Positions 1-8,788 of a DNA stretch of 64,000 bases are shown one piece after another. The notes under the pieces were generated by a model. It had not been told where the DNA came from, did no database searches, and saw only the letters and a list, made by a program, of their open reading frames with translations. A program made the position numbers and the translations under genes. Source of the stretch: Psychrobacter lutiphocae DSM 21542 (lineage in GTDB: Bacteria > Pseudomonadota > Gammaproteobacteria > Pseudomonadales > Moraxellaceae). How positions within the stretch are numbered: the stretch's first letter is position 1; every line of letters begins with the position of its first letter. Where the stretch lies: contig NZ_KB907628.1 of NCBI RefSeq assembly GCF_000382145.1, positions 4,670 to 68,669 of the forward strand. Reading direction: 5' to 3'.

Positions 1-1213
1 TAGACAATTTGTATATTACCAGTTAATAACTAGAATTGAAAAATATTTATAGCTTAATATTCACCCTTTAGTCAATGCTTATTCATTAATTTGTCTGATT
101 TTCATGTATATAGGGGCTGTTTCAGGCTGTTTGTTAAAATGTGTCTAACTATTACAAGTAGCTACAAATTGCAGTAACAGGTGCTTAGTTGTATATAGAG
201 TTCATAATTGGCAGTACAAGTAGCTACAAATTGCAGTAACAGGTGCTTAGTTGTATATAGAGTTCATAATTGGCTTGGCGTTTTTGGCTTAGTAAGTAAG
301 AGAGCTGTAACAGTTATTTATGTCAATATGGTGACTGCTAGCCTGTTAATTTTGACAAATTGACAAACCTATACAAAGCTTATACAAATCAAGTAATAGA
401 AGGGACGACAGTTAGTAAGCACTTAAAAAATGATGTAAAAAATATTGTTTTTTGATGCTTATTTAGATCTAATTTTGGCGCAAACTACCTCTAAATGAGT
501 ATTTTATTTGTAATTGATAGCAACAAACTCTATAATTAGGACATTAATAGATGCTGGCTTAGTTTTTAAGTTGGTGGTTATATCGTTTTTTAACCAGTTA
601 ATGAGCGAAAATTAACAAGTTAAGCAACGAAGATATCACAGCTGTAAAGTAAGTCGCCAACGCCTCCCAGATTTATTCTGCCCAGATTTATTCTGTATAG
701 TTGAGCATTCTGTCTTGTGTTGTTAGGAATAGATGGATCTGTAAAACCTAGGTATGAAGACCAGTCTGGTAGCGGTGTCAGCTTTAGCATCGCATCCAAA
801 TGCTCTAAGTCTTTTAAATATTATAGATATCTTTTGAATGTAGATATTTAATAGCTCAATATCGATATCATTGCATAATTTGATATCGTGTAATTTGATT
901 ATGGCTATCTATATAATTTTGTTATATTATTAAGCATAATATTTAAAATGCTGTAAGCTTTACAGTATGGCTAAAAAATAGCCAGTTAGCTACTCCTTAA
1001 CTTATCCGTCTCGTGTACGTTTTTAAGCGCGTATCCTGCTTAATAACCAGCTTGCTTGAGCGATTGTTGATCTTAAAGATGTTTTTACTCTAGTTGCTGT
1101 TAAACATTCGCTGGGTATTAACATTAAGTCATCACTGGCATAAGCACTGCAAACTCTAAGCAATTGAGCGTTAAAACTTATCCACGAGTGTCAACCGCAA
1201 AAGGACGCCCGCT
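1..1213. other. Long non-coding region upstream of sdhC
   Basis: AT-rich and free of any credible ORF on either strand. It holds a 62-bp-period tandem duplication (153-274) and a 15-bp duplication (CCCAGATTTATTCTG, 666-695). It should contain the sdh promoter. In relatives gltA is often divergent from sdhC, so a gltA promoter near the left edge is possible, but gltA itself is not in the window. I could not pick a convincing -35/-10 pair. Confidence 0.6.
153..274. repeat. 62-bp-period tandem duplication
   Basis: Bases 153-212 recur without change at 215-274 (60 identical bases, period 62). Each copy begins TACAAGTAGCTAC and ends ATAATTGGC. No ORF runs through it. The perfect identity suggests a recent duplication. 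Confidence 0.95.
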
Positions 1214-1591
1214 GTGAAAAGCAACCGACCGATAAATCTGCCACTTAGCCAAGTGATAAGCGTTAACAGTTCACCAACGGCCAGAGCTTCGATTTTACAT
1301 CGTATCTCGGGAATTATTTTATTTGTATTAATTCCGGTGATGTTGTGGCTTTTGCAAACCTCTTTATATTCTCCTCACCATTTTGCAGCTGTATTTAATA
1401 ATATTGCTGTCCGCTTTGTTGCCTGGATTTTTGTTGCAGCAACGGCATATCATTTCGTTATGGGTATCAAGCACCTGTTTGCTGATATGGGTTATAACGA
1501 AGATTTGCAATCTGGTAGAAGAGCGTCAATTGTGAGCTTTGTGATTGCCGCTATATTGATAGTGCTATCATTTATATGGGTGATGTTCTAA
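1214..1591 (+). CDS. sdhC: Succinate dehydrogenase cytochrome b556 subunit
   Basis: Membrane anchor of complex II that binds heme b and quinone. The 125-residue protein has the family signature SILHRISGIILF near residue 27, three hydrophobic spans, and a His-containing segment (HLFADMG) that fits the heme-ligand region. The start is GTG at 1214, placed 8 bases after an AAGGA ribosome-binding site at 1201-1205; no ATG lies upstream in frame. It is the first gene of sdhCDAB, and its stop overlaps the sdhD start (TAATG), which implies translational coupling. Length is normal for SdhC. Confidence 0.95.
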   Translation: MKSNRPINLPLSQVISVNSSPTARASILHRISGIILFVLIPVMLWLLQTSLYSPHHFAAVFNNIAVRFVAWIFVAATAYHFVMGIKHLFADMGYNEDLQSGRRASIVSFVIAAILIVLSFIWVMF

Positions 1592-1962
1592 TGAAAAATG
1601 ATTCAGGAATTAAAGCTGCGACAGGCCTAACCGGCTCAGGATCGCGCGATTGGATAATGCAGCGTATCAGCGCTGTGGTATTAGCCGTGTATGCCGTAGT
1701 GATGGTGGCATTCTTCTTGTTCAATGGCAGTGTTAGCTATGAGCAATGGGTGATGTTCATCATGAGTATGCCGATGCGTTTATTAAGCTTATTGGCAATT
1801 GTTGCCTTAGCAGTACACGCATGGGTTGGGATGTGGACGGTATTCACCGACTATATTAAATCTACTGGTCTGCGTATCGTACTACAAGCTGCTATGATCA
1901 TCGCAATTTTGGTATACCTATTTTGGGGCGTCATGATTTTTTGGGGCCGCGGTATCATGTAG
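1591..1962 (+). CDS. sdhD: Succinate dehydrogenase membrane anchor subunit
   Basis: Second hydrophobic anchor of complex II, 123 residues with three predicted membrane spans. QRISAVVLAVY near the N terminus and the HAWVGMWTVFTDY segment match SdhD. I chose the ATG at 1591 because it overlaps the sdhC stop (TAATG) and has GGGTG 8 bases upstream; an in-frame ATG at 1576 would add five residues and overlap sdhC by 16 bases. A 354-base gap before sdhA is unusually long for this operon. Confidence 0.93.
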   Translation: MKNDSGIKAATGLTGSGSRDWIMQRISAVVLAVYAVVMVAFFLFNGSVSYEQWVMFIMSMPMRLLSLLAIVALAVHAWVGMWTVFTDYIKSTGLRIVLQAAMIIAILVYLFWGVMIFWGRGIM

Positions 1963-2316
1963 TTGACGAATGCGTTTGAGAGAGTCTCTTAAACGTCTTC
2001 TTGTATAAAGGTTAATACTTTGAGTAATCTATCTATTTATAGCTAGCCTGAAGTAACCATAGCTAGCCTGAAACAACAGCTGATCTGACGACTGACGTAA
2101 TAGATTGAACCATGCGTTAGATTGAAGCCAAGCAAAAGTGACAAAAGCAAGATAGAGCGTCTCGAAGCAATGTTGAATCAATTGATGACCTAAAACTACT
2201 TTAGATTTAAGTGGGCCTATCTGGTAATGTAACGCTATAAAATAAAAAATGAACAAGATATTTTATAGCCCATCGCCAGCTAATATGACGACTAACGTAT
2301 TCATTAGGAAAACGTA
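1963..2316 (+). other. 354-base gap inside the sdh operon
   Basis: No supported gene. It holds a 20-bp-period duplication (ATAGCTAGCCTGAA at 2039-2052 and 2059-2072). A 75-codon minus-strand ORF here has no recognisable features. The sdhA ribosome-binding site (AGGAAAACGTA) lies at its right end. sdhD and sdhA are usually almost contiguous, so this stretch may hold an internal promoter or processing site. Confidence 0.6.
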
Positions 2317-4167
2317 ATGGCAACTAGACAAGACAATACAATCAGCAATATCAAAACCCTAAATTACGACTCTGTTATCGTTGGCGGTGGCGGCTCAGGT
2401 ATGCGTGCGGCTCTGCAATTGGCAGAAGGCGGCATGAAAGTAGCTGTCATTACCAAAGTATTCCCAACGCGCTCGCACACAGTGGCAGCGCAAGGTGGTA
2501 TTGGTGCAAGCCTAGGTAACATGAGTGACGATAACTGGCATTTCCACTTTTATGACACTGTTAAAGGGTCAGACTGGTTGGGTGACCAAGACGCTATCGA
2601 ATTTATGTGCCGTGAAGCACCAAAAGTGGTGTATGAGCTTGAGCACATGGGTATGCCGTTTGACAGAAACCCAGACGGTACCATTTATCAGCGTCCATTT
2701 GGTGGCCACACCTCAAACTATGGTGAAAAAGCGGTACAACGTGCTTGTGCAGCTGCTGACCGTACTGGACATGCTTTATTACACACCTTGTATCAAAAGA
2801 ACCTTGAAAAAGGGACTGAATTTTTCATCGAGTGGATTGCATTAGACCTTATCAAAGATGAAAAAGGCGATATCAACGGTGTGATTGCTATCGAGCAAGA
2901 AACAGGTACGGTTGCAGTATTCCAAGCGGCCAATACTATTTTAGCAACTGGTGGTGCAGGTCGTATTTTTGCCGCCTCAACTAACGCCTATATCAACACA
3001 GGTGATGGCCTAGGTATGGCAGTTCGTGCTGGTATCCCATTACAAGATATGGAGTTCTGGCAGTTCCACCCGACTGGTGTATTCGGTGCAGGTGTGCTAT
3101 TAACTGAAGGTTGTCGTGGTGAAGGTGCTATCTTACGTAACAAAGACGGTGAAGCCTTCATGGAGCGCTATGCACCAACCGTTAAAGACTTAGCACCACG
3201 TGATCTAGTATCACGCTCAATGGACCAAGAGATTAAAGAAGGCCGTGGTTGTGGTCCAAACAAAGACCACATCGTAATGGATATGACCCACTTAGGTGTG
3301 GATACCATTATGAAGCGCTTACCATCGGTATTTGAAATTGGTAAAAACTTTGCCAACGTTGATATCACCAAAGAGCCAATTCCAGTTATCCCAACCATTC
3401 ACTATATGATGGGTGGTATTCCAACAACCATGCATGGTCAGGTTATTGTACCTGACCTAGAAGGTAATGTTGATGATCACGGTCTTTATACCGATTCTAA
3501 AATCGTTAAAGGCTTATATGCCATTGGTGAGTGTGCTTGTGTGAGTGTCCACGGTGCCAACCGTTTGGGTACTAACTCATTACTTGACTTGGTTGTGTTT
3601 GGTCGTGCAGCAGGTAAGCACATCATTGATAACTTCAGCAGCTCAGATCACAATTATCATCCAATGAACCCTCGTGTATTAGACTTCACTATGGGTCGCT
3701 TGAATAAGCTACAAAATTCAACTGAAGGCTACAATGCGCAAGACGTTGCCGATGAGATTCGCAGAGTTATGCAATCACACGCCAGTGTATTCCGTACGCA
3801 AGCATTGATGGATGAAGGTGTTGAGAAGTTATTGGCACTGCAAGAAAAAGTTGACAATATTCATTTAGACGACAAGTCACAAGTCTTTAATACAGCTCGT
3901 ATTGAAGCCTTAGAAGTTGCTAACCTTTATGAAGTCGCCAAGGCAACTATGATATCAGCTGCACATCGTCACGAATGCCGTGGTGCGCATACTGTATTAG
4001 ACTATGATCGTCCTGAAGATGATCCAGTCGCACCAAATGGTCGTAATGATGATGAGTGGATGAAGCACACTATCTGGTACTCTGAAGGCAATAAGATCAT
4101 TTATAAGCCAGTTCGTAAAGTACCACTGACTGTTGATTACGTAGAGCCTAAAGTACGTGTTTACTAA
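2317..4167 (+). CDS. sdhA: Succinate dehydrogenase flavoprotein subunit
   Basis: Catalytic subunit of complex II that oxidises succinate to fumarate using covalently bound FAD at the inner membrane. The 616-residue length is typical. The N-terminal dinucleotide fold is VIVGGGGSGMRAA. The flavin-attachment motif is SHTVAAQGG. The substrate region QFHPTG and the FAD-binding segment HGANRLGTNSLLDLVVFGRA are intact. The ATG at 2317 follows an AGGAAAA site. It is followed by sdhB after a 144-base gap that contains a tandem repeat and a strong hairpin. Confidence 0.98.
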   Translation: MATRQDNTISNIKTLNYDSVIVGGGGSGMRAALQLAEGGMKVAVITKVFPTRSHTVAAQGGIGASLGNMSDDNWHFHFYDTVKGSDWLGDQDAIEFMCREAPKVVYELEHMGMPFDRNPDGTIYQRPFGGHTSNYGEKAVQRACAAADRTGHALLHTLYQKNLEKGTEFFIEWIALDLIKDEKGDINGVIAIEQETGTVAVFQAANTILATGGAGRIFAASTNAYINTGDGLGMAVRAGIPLQDMEFWQFHPTGVFGAGVLLTEGCRGEGAILRNKDGEAFMERYAPTVKDLAPRDLVSRSMDQEIKEGRGCGPNKDHIVMDMTHLGVDTIMKRLPSVFEIGKNFANVDITKEPIPVIPTIHYMMGGIPTTMHGQVIVPDLEGNVDDHGLYTDSKIVKGLYAIGECACVSVHGANRLGTNSLLDLVVFGRAAGKHIIDNFSSSDHNYHPMNPRVLDFTMGRLNKLQNSTEGYNAQDVADEIRRVMQSHASVFRTQALMDEGVEKLLALQEKVDNIHLDDKSQVFNTARIEALEVANLYEVAKATMISAAHRHECRGAHTVLDYDRPEDDPVAPNGRNDDEWMKHTIWYSEGNKIIYKPVRKVPLTVDYVEPKVRVY

Positions 4168-4194
4168 TAAGTTTGTTATTTTATAACAATAAGT

Positions 4195-4242
4195 CTTATT
4201 TAATTTTAAACTTATTTAATTTTAAACTTATTTAATTTTAAA
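4195..4242. repeat. Three tandem 16-bp units between sdhA and sdhB
   Basis: The unit CTTATTTAATTTTAAA occurs three times without change at 4195-4210, 4211-4226 and 4227-4242. It lies directly before the hairpin at 4246-4292. The copy number may vary between strains. Confidence 0.95.
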
Positions 4243-4245
4243 TTA

Positions 4246-4292
4246 GTAACGCTGTTTTACACCGACAACACGTGATGCAAAAACAGCGTTAC
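4246..4292 (+). promoter_or_regulatory. Hairpin ahead of sdhB
   Basis: GTAACGCTGTTTT (4246-4258) pairs perfectly with AAAACAGCGTTAC (4280-4292) across a 21-base loop. No T-run follows, so it does not look like an intrinsic terminator. It ends 19 bases before the sdhB ATG, close to the ribosome-binding site GGAG (4300-4303). It could be an mRNA processing or stability element or a protein-binding site; the function is inferred. Confidence 0.7.
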
Positions 4293-4311
4293 ACCGTGTG
4301 GAGTTAGCACT

Positions 4312-5022
4312 ATGAGCCGAGGTACTCGCACCATTGAGATATACCGCTACGATCCAGATAAAGACGCAGCGCCTTACATGCAGACTTATACGATTGAGCT
4401 TTTAGACTCAGATCGTATGTTGCTTGACGTTTTACTACGTTTGAAAAAACAAGATGAAACCATTACCTTCAGACGCTCTTGCCGTGAAGGCATCTGTGGC
4501 TCTGATGGGGTTAATATCAATGGTAAAAACGGTTTGGCATGCTTGATTAATATGAATACCCTGCCAGAGAAAATTACCATTCGTCCACTACCTGGCTTGC
4601 CAGTTGTACGTGACCTTGTGGTCGATATGAATCAGTTTTATGAGCAGTATGAAAAGGTACATCCTTTTTTAATTAATGATCAGCCAGCACCACCAACTGA
4701 GCGTTTGCAATCACCAGAACAACGTGAAAAGCTAAACGGTCTATATGAATGTATCTTATGTGCTTGTTGTTCAACCAGTTGCCCGTCGTTCTGGTGGAAT
4801 CCAGAAAAATTCTTGGGCCCTTCAGCACTATTAAACGCCTATCGTTTCGTAGCTGATAGCCGTGATACCGATACCCGTGCACGCTTAGCTCGCTTAGATG
4901 ATCCATTTAGCCTGTTCCGCTGTCGTGGTATTATGAACTGTGTCGCTGTTTGTCCAAAAGGGTTGAACCCAACACGTGCTATTGGTCATTTACGCGGTCT
5001 GCTATTAGAGCAAGCCGGTTAA
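4312..5022 (+). CDS. sdhB: Succinate dehydrogenase iron-sulfur subunit
   Basis: Electron-transfer subunit of complex II carrying [2Fe-2S], [4Fe-4S] and [3Fe-4S] clusters. The 236 residues include the N-terminal plant-type ferredoxin motif SCREGICGSDG followed by a later Cys (GLAC), the CILCACCSTSCP cluster motif near residue 147, and CRGIMNCVAVCPKGLNP near the C terminus. The ATG at 4312 has GGAG 8 bases upstream. A strong terminator at 5072-5102 closes the sdh unit. Confidence 0.98.
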   Translation: MSRGTRTIEIYRYDPDKDAAPYMQTYTIELLDSDRMLLDVLLRLKKQDETITFRRSCREGICGSDGVNINGKNGLACLINMNTLPEKITIRPLPGLPVVRDLVVDMNQFYEQYEKVHPFLINDQPAPPTERLQSPEQREKLNGLYECILCACCSTSCPSFWWNPEKFLGPSALLNAYRFVADSRDTDTRARLARLDDPFSLFRCRGIMNCVAVCPKGLNPTRAIGHLRGLLLEQAG

Positions 5023-5071
5023 GCTGATACGCTTAGGTTACAAATTTGCAATACTTTACGTGAATACCACA

Positions 5072-5102
5072 GACCTCTATTTGTTGATAGGGGTCTTTTT
5101 TT
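5072..5102 (+). terminator. Intrinsic terminator after sdhB
   Basis: GACCTCTAT (5072-5080) pairs with ATAGGGGTC (5087-5095), with one G-U pair and a six-base loop, followed by seven T. It separates sdhCDAB from the suc genes. Confidence 0.9.
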
Positions 5103-5536
5103 GTTAAAATTGTCACAGTACAAATGACGAATATTTAGCTTATAAATAGTTACTATTGAGCAAACAAACGCTAAAGAAGAAGGTTACATGATACTCTTAT
5201 ACTCAGTGTGCAACTGTATGCCCAAATTGCTGTGATAAATACAGCATGTATAATAATTACATTGAAAAAGAGCATACTTACTTAGAACAAGAATCCCACG
5301 CTCAACTTATTAATAGGCAATAAAATTAATAGGCAATAAAAGTGTAAATAATAAGTTAAATAACACAATTAACCATATTTTGACGGCTTTAGGCTTGAAA
5401 TAATTTTAATTTGACATATTTTTAATTTGACATATTTTTAATTTGGTATATAGATGAATTCATCTATTGAAATAGCAACTGCATAAATGCCTGTGTTTTT
5501 ATTTTAATTAAACCTTAATGTAAACAAGAAAAGACT
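5103..5536 (+). promoter_or_regulatory. sucA upstream region with repeated -35 boxes
   Basis: No supported gene. Two 16-bp duplications occur here: ATTAATAGGCAATAAA at 5309-5324 and 5325-5340, and a threefold 16-bp repeat around 5405-5450. The second repeats the perfect -35 hexamer TTGACA at 5411-5416 and 5427-5432, with a degenerate third copy TTGGTA at 5443-5448. TTGACA at 5427 with TATAGA at 5449-5454 (16-base spacer) makes a plausible sigma-70 promoter about 75 bases before sucA. This is pattern-based and untested. Confidence 0.5.
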
Positions 5537-8425
5537 ATGAATACTATGACTAGTAATGACTTAAAAGCTGATGCTACTGAGCTTGCAGGGGACAACGCAA
5601 GCTATATCGAGTCTCTTTATGAGCAATATCTACAAGATCCAGATAGTGTAGATGCTGACTGGCAAGCCTATTTTAAAAAATTTGAAACTGGTAATGACGC
5701 TTTGCATCATGCCATTCAAGATCAATTCTTGCTATTGGCTCGCAATCAAACAGCGAACAAGATACCAGCACAAGTAACAGGGGCTGTCGGAAGCTCAGCA
5801 ACGGGTGACATGCATTGCGTAGATCCCCGTCAAATGGGCGTGCAGAAGTTAATTTCTGCCTACCGTCGTCGTGGTCACCGCCGCGCACAGCTAGACCCTT
5901 TAAACTTACAAGTTCGTGATGAGGTCGAAGATTTAGCCCTTGAGTATCATGGCTTATCAGAAGCAGATCTTGATACAATCTTCCCTACCAGTGACTTTAA
6001 TATTGGTAAATCAGAAGCGACACTACGTGAAATTATTGAAATTGCAGAACGCGTGTACTGCCAGCACATAGGCTTGGAATATATGCATGTTACAACCAGC
6101 ACCGAAAAACGCTGGTTTGAAAAGTACATGGAAAGCAACTTAGGTTATATCAAGTTTGATAATGAAAAGCGTAAATCTATTTTAGAGCGCTTAACTGCAG
6201 CCGAAGGCTTAGAAAAATACTTAGCCCGTAAATATACTGGGGTGAAGCGTTTTGGTTTAGAAGGTGGCGAGAGCTTTATTCCTGCAGTGCATGAAATCAT
6301 TCAACGTGCGGGTAGTTATGGTACCAAAGAGATGGTCATAGGTATGGCCCACCGTGGACGTCTCAACCTATTGGTCAATATCTTAGGTAAAAACCCAGAA
6401 GACTTGTTCGATGAGTTCGATGGTAAGAAAATTCCTGAGAAAGGATCTGGTGACGTAAAATATCACAATGGTTATTCTTCTAACGTGATGACACCAGGTG
6501 GTGAGGCGCATTTGGCATTGGCCTTTAACCCATCTCATCTAGAAATTGTTTCACCGGTATTAGAAGGCTCAGTACGCGCCCGTCAAGTCCGCCGTAATGA
6601 TACTAATGGCAACCTAGTGTTACCACTGGTAGTACATGGAGATGCCGCTATTGCTGCGCAAGGTGTGGTACAAGAAACTTTCCAAATGTCACAGACTCGT
6701 GCGTATGGCACAGGTGGTACGGTACATATTGTCATTAATAACCAAGTAGGTTTTACTACCAGCCGCAAAGAAGATGCCCGCTCAACTGAATACTGTACTG
6801 ACATTGCTAAAATGGTACATGCCCCGATTATTCACGTAAACGGTGATGATCCTGAAGCAGTAGTATTCGCAGCGCAAATGGCGTTAGACTACCGTCATAA
6901 GTTCCATAAAGATATTGTGATTGATTTGTTCTGTTATCGCCGTAATGGGCATAACGAGGCAGATGAGCCTTCTGCAACACAGCCACTTATGTATGCAGTA
7001 ATCAAAAAGCAACCAACGACACGTACTTTATACGCCCAAAAGCTACTTGCAGAAGGTGTGATTAAAGAAGGTGATGATAAGAAGCTAGATGATGAATACC
7101 GTGAAGCTTTAGACAATCACGAATATGTGGCGAACTCTTTAGTACGTGATCCAAACGAAGAGCTATATGTTGACTGGAGTCCATACTTAGGTCACGATTT
7201 AGAAGATGACTGGGATACCAGTGTTAATATTGAAAAGCTAAAAGAATATGGTCGTCGTATGGCAGAAATGCCAGAAGGCTATAAGCTACAACGCCAAGTT
7301 AAGCGTGTGGTTGAGCAACGCCTAGCGATGCAAACGGGCGAAGAGGCATTAAACTGGGGTGCTGCTGAAACACTTGCTTATGCATCTTTGGTTGATGAAG
7401 GTTACCTAGTACGTATCACAGGGGAAGACGTAGGTCGTGGTACTTTCTCGCATCGCCATGCTGAGATTTACAATACCGAAAATGGTGAGATGTATGTGCC
7501 ACTAGCCAACCTTAACGAGACACAAGCACGTTTTGCTATCTATAACTCCTTGTTATCAGAAGAAGCGGTACTGGCATTTGAATATGGTTATTCCACCACA
7601 GTGCCTAAAGCATTGATCATATGGGAAGCGCAGTTTGGTGACTTTGCCAACGGTGCGCAGGTAGTTATTGACCAATTTATCTCAAGTGGTGAAACCAAGT
7701 GGCAGCGTGTGTGTGGCTTAACCATGTTGTTACCACATGGCTTTGAAGGTCAAGGTCCTGAGCATTCATCAGCACGTTTAGAGCGCTTCTTACAGCTATG
7801 TGCTGAAGATAATATGCAAGTAATCACACCAACTACCCCAGCGCAAATCTTCCACGTCTTACGTCGTCAGGCAATTCGCCCAAGTCGTGTACCTTTGGTT
7901 GTTATGTCACCGAAGAGTTTGTTGCGTCATAAACTAGCAACTTCTGAGCTTGAAGAGCTGGCCAATGGTAAGTTTGAAACAGTATTGCCTGAAATCGATA
8001 AGCTAGACAACGACAAGGTCACTCGCATGATTATGTGTGGTGGTAAGGTCTATTATGACTTACTTGAGCAGCGTCGTGAGCTTGGATTAGATCATGTGGC
8101 TATTGTACGTATTGAACAACTTTACCCACTACCAGAAGAAAGAATGATCAAAGAAGTACAAAAATATGCCAACCTTAAAGAAATTGTTTGGTGCCAAGAA
8201 GAGCCACTAAACCAAGGCGCATGGTACTATTTAGCACCACATATGTACCGCATTTTTGGCCCACAGCCAGATGGTCAGCCACGTGTCACACAAGCACATA
8301 TCGTTGAACCAGTAGCGCGTGAAGCCTCTGCAGCACCAGCAACAGGTCTTGCATCTATCCACGCCAGGGAGCAAAAACAATTGGTTGCTGGTGGTCTAGG
8401 TGTTGATGTAGATCAGCTAAAATAA
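5537..8425 (+). CDS. sucA: 2-oxoglutarate dehydrogenase E1 component
   Basis: Thiamine-diphosphate-dependent decarboxylase of the 2-oxoglutarate dehydrogenase complex, which passes a succinyl group to the SucB lipoyl domain. The 962-residue length is typical. The short N-terminal E2-binding segment (SYIESLYEQYLQDP) is present. Conserved core segments include MAHRGRLN, GDAAIAAQGVVQETFQMS, HIVINNQVGF and the ThDP region CYRRNGHNEADEPS. The C-terminal part contains FEGQGPEHSSAR. The start ATG at 5537 follows an AAGAAAAG site; a second ATG is three codons downstream. It is followed by a perfect hairpin and then sucB. Confidence 0.98.
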   Translation: MNTMTSNDLKADATELAGDNASYIESLYEQYLQDPDSVDADWQAYFKKFETGNDALHHAIQDQFLLLARNQTANKIPAQVTGAVGSSATGDMHCVDPRQMGVQKLISAYRRRGHRRAQLDPLNLQVRDEVEDLALEYHGLSEADLDTIFPTSDFNIGKSEATLREIIEIAERVYCQHIGLEYMHVTTSTEKRWFEKYMESNLGYIKFDNEKRKSILERLTAAEGLEKYLARKYTGVKRFGLEGGESFIPAVHEIIQRAGSYGTKEMVIGMAHRGRLNLLVNILGKNPEDLFDEFDGKKIPEKGSGDVKYHNGYSSNVMTPGGEAHLALAFNPSHLEIVSPVLEGSVRARQVRRNDTNGNLVLPLVVHGDAAIAAQGVVQETFQMSQTRAYGTGGTVHIVINNQVGFTTSRKEDARSTEYCTDIAKMVHAPIIHVNGDDPEAVVFAAQMALDYRHKFHKDIVIDLFCYRRNGHNEADEPSATQPLMYAVIKKQPTTRTLYAQKLLAEGVIKEGDDKKLDDEYREALDNHEYVANSLVRDPNEELYVDWSPYLGHDLEDDWDTSVNIEKLKEYGRRMAEMPEGYKLQRQVKRVVEQRLAMQTGEEALNWGAAETLAYASLVDEGYLVRITGEDVGRGTFSHRHAEIYNTENGEMYVPLANLNETQARFAIYNSLLSEEAVLAFEYGYSTTVPKALIIWEAQFGDFANGAQVVIDQFISSGETKWQRVCGLTMLLPHGFEGQGPEHSSARLERFLQLCAEDNMQVITPTTPAQIFHVLRRQAIRPSRVPLVVMSPKSLLRHKLATSELEELANGKFETVLPEIDKLDNDKVTRMIMCGGKVYYDLLEQRRELGLDHVAIVRIEQLYPLPEERMIKEVQKYANLKEIVWCQEEPLNQGAWYYLAPHMYRIFGPQPDGQPRVTQAHIVEPVAREASAAPATGLASIHAREQKQLVAGGLGVDVDQLK

Positions 8426-8432
8426 GGCAAAC

Positions 8433-8463
8433 AAGGTCTAAGTGGTCCGCCACTTAGACCTTT
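8433..8463 (+). terminator. Perfect hairpin between sucA and sucB
   Basis: AAGGTCTAAGTGG (8433-8445) pairs perfectly with CCACTTAGACCTT (8450-8462) around the tetraloop TCCG. Only a weak TTTATAT tract follows, so termination is likely partial, or this is a 3'-end stabiliser. It begins 8 bases after the sucA stop. Confidence 0.75.
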
Positions 8464-8788
8464 ATATGGATAAAGCGAGATACACAGTATTTTGGCTAAA
8501 CTGTATTTTGATCAAACAATACTTTTACTCAAACTGTTTATCAACGTTAAATACAAGTTATTAAATACAAGTGATTAAATAACTTTCAGCACAAGCTATT
8601 AAGTAAGTTAAATAATTAAACAAGTAAATAAATAAAAAAGTAGATTATTAATCTGTCATTTTTATTCACCAATACATAACACATAACATAAATAATGCGC
8701 TTATCTTTTTGTCATAACCTTATAAAGTTATCAATTATCCATAAGTCATTAATTAATAATATTAATATACATAACAGGAGCAGTTCCC
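8464..8788 (+). other. AT-rich gap before sucB
   Basis: No gene seen. It contains a 14-bp duplication (TTAAATACAAGTTA / TTAAATACAAGTGA, 8547-8574) and long A/T-rich tracts. The sucB ribosome-binding site CAGGAGCA lies at the right end. A sucB promoter could be present but none is clear. Confidence 0.5.

Noticed and set aside
2029..2256. 75-codon - strand ORF between sdhD and sdhA
   Set aside because: Antisense within the sdh operon, no ribosome-binding site, hydrophobic/aromatic composition from AT-rich DNA.
5188..5235. 15-codon ORF with an AAGG site upstream of sucA
   Set aside because: Very short and followed by long untranslated DNA; it is not coupled to sucA, so it is likely chance.
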